From Pleurocapsa minor GSE-CHR-MK 17-07R (lineage in GTDB: Bacteria; Chloroflexota; Anaerolineae; Aggregatilineales; Phototrophicaceae), in contig JAHHHY010000011.1 of the NCBI GenBank assembly GCA_019359125.1, forward strand, positions 1 to 64,000: a stretch of DNA of 64,000 nt, in the 5' to 3' direction. Each line of letters opens with the position of its first letter. The first letter of the stretch is position 1. Shown here one piece after another: positions 60,770-64,000 of the stretch. The notes beneath the pieces were generated by a model that saw only the letters and a list, made by a program, of their open reading frames with translations, ran no database searches and was not told where the DNA came from. Made by a program: the position numbers and the translations under genes.

Positions 60770-61720
60770 CTAGTCGCGGCCGCGCGTCTTCGGGTCGAGC
60801 ACATCGCGCAGCCAGTCGCCCAGGAACACGGCCCCCAACACGGTGATCGTCGTGGCGATGCCTGGCCAGGTGGTCATCCACCACGCGCTGGTGATGTACT
60901 GCCGCCCGTCAGCCAGCATCACACCCCAGGTGATCGTCGGGGGCTTGACGCCAAGGCCGAGGAAGCTGAGCGAGGATTCTGCCAGAATCGTGACGCCCAC
61001 CTGGGTGGCCGCCAGCACGATGGCGGTCGAAATCACGTTGGGCAGGATGTGCCGGAACATGATCATGTACGGGCGCTGGCCCAGCGCATAGGCGGCGGTG
61101 ACGTAATCCAGTCCGCGCGTCTTCAGCACCTCGCCGCGAATCACGCGGGCGTAGGTCACCCAGCCGGTCAGGCCGAGGATGAGGATGACGGTCGTCAGGC
61201 CTGCGCCGACGATGCCCGAAATTGACACGACAAGGATGATGAACGGAATACCCAGCAGCGCGTCCACCAGGCGCATCAGCAGCGAATCCAGCCAGCCGCC
61301 GACGAACCCCGCGATCAGGCCATACAGCACGCCCACGGTGCCCGCGATGATGCTGGAGATGACGCCGATCAGCACCGAGACGCTGCTGCCTGCGATGATG
61401 CGGCTGAAGATGTCACGCCCAAGCTGGTCGGTGCCCATCAGGTAGGTGCCGCTGTCATTGGTGAAGCCCGGCTCCATGAAGCGGGCACGCAGGTTTGCTT
61501 CTTCGGGGTTATGTGGCGAGACCACCGGCCCTAAGACGGCCAGCAGCGTCACCAGCAGCACGATGATAAATCCCGTCAGGCCGGCCGGGCTGCGCCGCAG
61601 CGACTTGTAGATGCGTCCGGCGCGATAGCGCAGCGAGCTGCGTTTGTTCTCAAGCTGCACGGGGGCAGCGGGTTTCAGAGCGTTCGTGACAGGCACATTC
61701 ATGGTCGTTTTTCTATTCAT
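60770..61720 (-). CDS. Peptide/nickel-type ABC transporter permease DppC
   Basis: A 316-residue permease. Helix 1 is GFIIVLLVTLLAVLGPVVSP; the OppC/DppC mark HNPEEANLRARFMEPG and GTDQLGRDIFSRIIAG follows; the EAA loop is TRGLDYVTAAYALGQRPYMI and the C-terminal WGVMLADGRQYITSAWW, WLRDVLDPKTRG is typical. Its ATG overlaps the stop of the DppB gene by eight bases. Substrate may be a peptide, sugar oligomer or nickel. Confidence 0.92.
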   Translation of the reverse strand: MNRKTTMNVPVTNALKPAAPVQLENKRSSLRYRAGRIYKSLRRSPAGLTGFIIVLLVTLLAVLGPVVSPHNPEEANLRARFMEPGFTNDSGTYLMGTDQLGRDIFSRIIAGSSVSVLIGVISSIIAGTVGVLYGLIAGFVGGWLDSLLMRLVDALLGIPFIILVVSISGIVGAGLTTVILILGLTGWVTYARVIRGEVLKTRGLDYVTAAYALGQRPYMIMFRHILPNVISTAIVLAATQVGVTILAESSLSFLGLGVKPPTITWGVMLADGRQYITSAWWMTTWPGIATTITVLGAVFLGDWLRDVLDPKTRGRD

Positions 61721-62630
61721 AGCTGATACGCGGGTCGAGGAACGTGTAGGCCACGTCCACCGCGAGGTTAATCAGTGCGAAAGACAGCGCAAACCACAAC
61801 AGTCCCGCCTGTACGACGGTAATATCACGGACATTGATCGACTCGACCATCAGCCTGCCCAGGCCGGGCCACGAGAAGACCGATTCCACCACCACCGAGC
61901 CGCCCAGCAGCCAGCCGAGTTGCAGGCCGAGCACGGTGATGAGGGGGATGAGCGCGTTGCGCAGCGCATGGCGAATGACGACTGACTGTTCGTTCAGGCC
62001 CTTGCTGCGGGCCGTGCGCACATAGTCTTCATTCAGCACTTCCAGCATGGCCGACCGCGTAAGGCGCGACAGGCGCGCGGCCATGCCCACCCCCAGCGTG
62101 ACCGAGGGCATGATGAGCGATTCGGGCGATAACGCCCCGAATGCGGGCAGGATGCGCAGTTGCACCGAGAAAATCAGGATTAGCACCAGTCCCAGCCAGA
62201 AGCTGGGCATCGCGGTGCCCAGCGCCGACAGCGCCGTCACCAGCAGGTCCAGCGGGCTGTTGCGTTTGAGCGCGGAAATCACGCCCAGCGGCACGGCAAT
62301 CGCCATGCCCACCGCCGCTGAGGTCAGCGTCAGCAGGTAGGTATTGCCCATGCGTTCGAATACCAGCTCCATCGCCGGGCGGCGCGCCTGAATCGACTGG
62401 CCGAAGTCCCCGGTGACGGCTTTGCTCAGGAAGATGAGATACTGTTCCACCAGCGGCTTGTCGAATCCCCAGGCGGTGCGCAGCGCAGCGATCTGTTCGT
62501 CGCTGAAGGTGGGTGGAGCCATCACAGAAATCGGATCACCCCTCAGCCGCACCATGAAGAACACAATCAGGGAGACGATGAAGATGGTAATCGAGAGCTG
62601 GATGATCCGCTTGAGGATGTAATTTCTCAT
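61713..62630 (-). CDS. Peptide/nickel-type ABC transporter permease DppB
   Basis: A 305-residue permease. NYILKRIIQLSITIFIVSLI is the typical N-terminal helix; GDFGQSIQARRPAMELVFER, the EAA-region EDYVRTARSKGLNEQSVVIR and the C-terminal VDVAYTFLDPRISYE mark DppB/OppB. Paired with the downstream DppC. Two tandem hairpins separate it from the binding-protein gene. Confidence 0.92.
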   Translation of the reverse strand: MRNYILKRIIQLSITIFIVSLIVFFMVRLRGDPISVMAPPTFSDEQIAALRTAWGFDKPLVEQYLIFLSKAVTGDFGQSIQARRPAMELVFERMGNTYLLTLTSAAVGMAIAVPLGVISALKRNSPLDLLVTALSALGTAMPSFWLGLVLILIFSVQLRILPAFGALSPESLIMPSVTLGVGMAARLSRLTRSAMLEVLNEDYVRTARSKGLNEQSVVIRHALRNALIPLITVLGLQLGWLLGGSVVVESVFSWPGLGRLMVESINVRDITVVQAGLLWFALSFALINLAVDVAYTFLDPRISYE

Positions 62631-62655
62631 CAGGTCTCCGGATTATCTTTCAGGG

Positions 62656-62725
62656 CGGGGACAGGGCGAGCCTGCCCCCGCGAAGAGAATTCCCTGCGCT
62701 GGCCCTGAATTCAGGCCAGCGCAGG
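62656..62725 (-). promoter_or_regulatory. Two tandem intercistronic hairpins between binding protein and DppB
   Basis: 62656-62680: CGGGG-x-CAGG / CCTG-x-CCCCG. 62693-62725: CCTGCGCTGGCC / GGCCAGCGCAGG, perfect 12 bp. No T-tract on the minus strand. Same layout as the hairpin after the sugar-binding protein at 12322, suggesting a shared way to favour binding-protein mRNA. Confidence 0.6.
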
Positions 62726-62743
62726 CATAACAGAACCTCTGGT

Positions 62744-64000
62744 CTAGCCACCTGCCAGGCGCAGATCGCGGAAGGTGAACCAGCCGTCCTTGCGTGGGGT
62801 GAACTCGAATTCGGCGGTGTTGAAGCCCATCACGCTGTCCACTTCAAACAGGGTGATCGTCTGTGCGTAATCGAGATAGTAGTCCCACCACTGGCTCCAC
62901 AGCTCCAGGCGTGCTTCCGGATCGACGGTGCGCACGATTTCGGTGCCGATGGCGTCCCATTCCTCAACGCACACGTTGTAGTTCGCCTGCACCCAGTCGC
63001 ACACGTAGAACGTGGGCACCAGCGAGGGCGAGCAGCCCAGCGTGGTCATCATCATTTCGCGGTTGTTGCCGCTCGACACGACCTGCTCGTTGTAGGCGCT
63101 GGCATCCAGCACATTCAGCTCCACATTGAAGCCGACTTCTTCGAGCATGACTTCGGCAATCTGGGCGACTTCGGCATCGTTGCCGCTCTGGAATGTGGGC
63201 GCATCCATGTAAATGGTCGGGCCCTGGCCATTGGCCACGTCATAGCCGGCTTCGGTCAGCAGCTGGCGCGCCAGCTCGGGGTCGTACCAGTTGGCGACGA
63301 CTTCGGGGTCAGCCAGGCGGTCCGGGAAGCCTTCAGGATAGTACGAGCACACACGGCCCAGACGCGGCTGGGCAGAGCCCTGCACTTCGGCCAGGAGGAC
63401 GCGGTCCAGCGCATGGCTGATGGCGAGGCGCACGTTGTTGTCCAGCGTGGCCGGCTCATAACCAGGGTACGTTTCCGCAAATGAGCCCGTTTCGGTTTCA
63501 ACGCGCAGGTAGAACTGAACCATGCGGTTGCTGGTTTCTGTCAGCAGCGACAGGCCTTCGGTCGACGCGACACGTTCGCGGTCCGGCACAGGCACGGCGG
63601 AGATCATGTCGACCTGGCCAGCCAGCAGCGCGGCCACCTGGGCCGACTGTTCCGGAATGACCTGGTAGATCACACGGTCGACTTCCGGACGGCCACCCCA
63701 GTAGCCATCCCACGCTTCAAACACGTAACGGTCGCTTTCCGTGAATTCGGCCAGGCGATACGGGCCGGAGCCAATCGGGGCGCGTGCGAATTCTTCTTCA
63801 CCCACTTCGGCCATGTAGTCCGGGGGCAGAATCTGGCAGCCGTTGAAGCTGATGTCGTATTCGAAATAGGCGTGCGGCTCATCGGTCTTGATGTCCAGCG
63901 TCAGCTCGTCGATGACGATCACTTCGTCCACGAACAGCCACTGCGGGTGCACCAGGAAGTCTTCACGCGCCAGCACACGGTCGATATTCCACTTCACTGC
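62744..64000 (-). CDS. Family 5 extracellular solute-binding protein (N-terminus outside window)
   Basis: About 418 C-terminal residues of an SBP_bac_5 protein. ARAPIGSGPYRLAEFTESDR, YWGGRPEVDRVIYQVIPEQS and AALLAGQVDMISAVPV are the conserved ligand-cleft segments; NVRLAISHALDRVLLAEVQG is the family hallmark. The C-terminus WSQWWDYYLDYAQTITLFEV ends in RDLRLAGG. The frame runs off the window edge, so the signal peptide is not seen. It feeds the adjacent DppBC permeases. Confidence 0.9.
   Translation of the reverse strand, partial: AVKWNIDRVLAREDFLVHPQWLFVDEVIVIDELTLDIKTDEPHAYFEYDISFNGCQILPPDYMAEVGEEEFARAPIGSGPYRLAEFTESDRYVFEAWDGYWGGRPEVDRVIYQVIPEQSAQVAALLAGQVDMISAVPVPDRERVASTEGLSLLTETSNRMVQFYLRVETETGSFAETYPGYEPATLDNNVRLAISHALDRVLLAEVQGSAQPRLGRVCSYYPEGFPDRLADPEVVANWYDPELARQLLTEAGYDVANGQGPTIYMDAPTFQSGNDAEVAQIAEVMLEEVGFNVELNVLDASAYNEQVVSSGNNREMMMTTLGCSPSLVPTFYVCDWVQANYNVCVEEWDAIGTEIVRTVDPEARLELWSQWWDYYLDYAQTITLFEVDSVMGFNTAEFEFTPRKDGWFTFRDLRLAGG

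Overview
The window most likely comes from a mesophilic member of the Chloroflexota (Anaerolineae-like). This is an inference from gene style, not a database match: moderately high GC, frequent TTG/GTG starts, a LacI-type sensor fused to a hybrid histidine kinase and AraC domain, an SdhC-SdhD fusion, and compact operons with ATGA overlaps. No rRNA or CRISPR array was seen. There is one tRNA gene, tRNA-Ala(CGC).

Layout. 1-90 is the tail of an IS110-family transposase. 312-2698 holds a PadR regulator and a CocE/NonD hydrolase. 2862-5765 (minus) holds a quinone-oxidoreductase-like dehydrogenase, a small HTH regulator with a membrane protein behind a 30-bp palindrome, and an unknown membrane protein. 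6066-13987 (minus) looks like a beta-1,3-glucan utilisation operon: a LacI-type HTH stub, a sugar-binding protein, two ABC permeases, a secreted GH16 glucanase and a large GH94/149/161-like phosphorylase. Behind it is a 1188-residue LacI-sensor/histidine kinase/receiver/AraC protein. 18221-20540 holds a secreted SH3/beta-propeller protein and a DUF2306 membrane protein. 20620-31699 (minus) is a surface-polysaccharide cluster (three glycosyltransferases, isomerase, SDR, FAD oxidoreductase, membrane protein, Gfo/Idh/MocA) interrupted by an IS481-like and an IS5-like element. 31763-34258 is a degraded mobile patch: phage-tail-like fragments, a sigma-factor-like gene and a broken propeller gene.

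34661-40193 holds tRNA-Ala, a triple-META-domain secreted protein and the sdh operon, with an unusual inverted array of 7-base repeats between sdhA and sdhB. 41166-45699 encodes an E2-like protein, a JAB/JAMM protein and an E1/ThiF-like protein in overlapping order, followed by a small acidic protein, a PCMT-like methyltransferase and a DUF5946 protein: a candidate bacterial ubiquitin-like conjugation module.

46477-53261 is an assimilatory sulfate operon (sulfite reductase, APS/PAPS reductase, sulfate ABC transporter). It contains two short cysteine-rich leader ORFs, one preceded by a consensus promoter and followed by an intrinsic terminator. This looks like cysteine-responsive attenuation.

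53271-64000 holds a receiver/histidine kinase, DUF2304 protein, rhomboid protease, FmdB zinc ribbon, BenE transporter, an ADP-ribosyltransferase toxin with an eCIS-cargo-like N-terminal motif, a DegT aminotransferase and a peptide-type ABC transporter cut by the window edge. Many genes are followed by long perfect hairpins lacking a T-tract.
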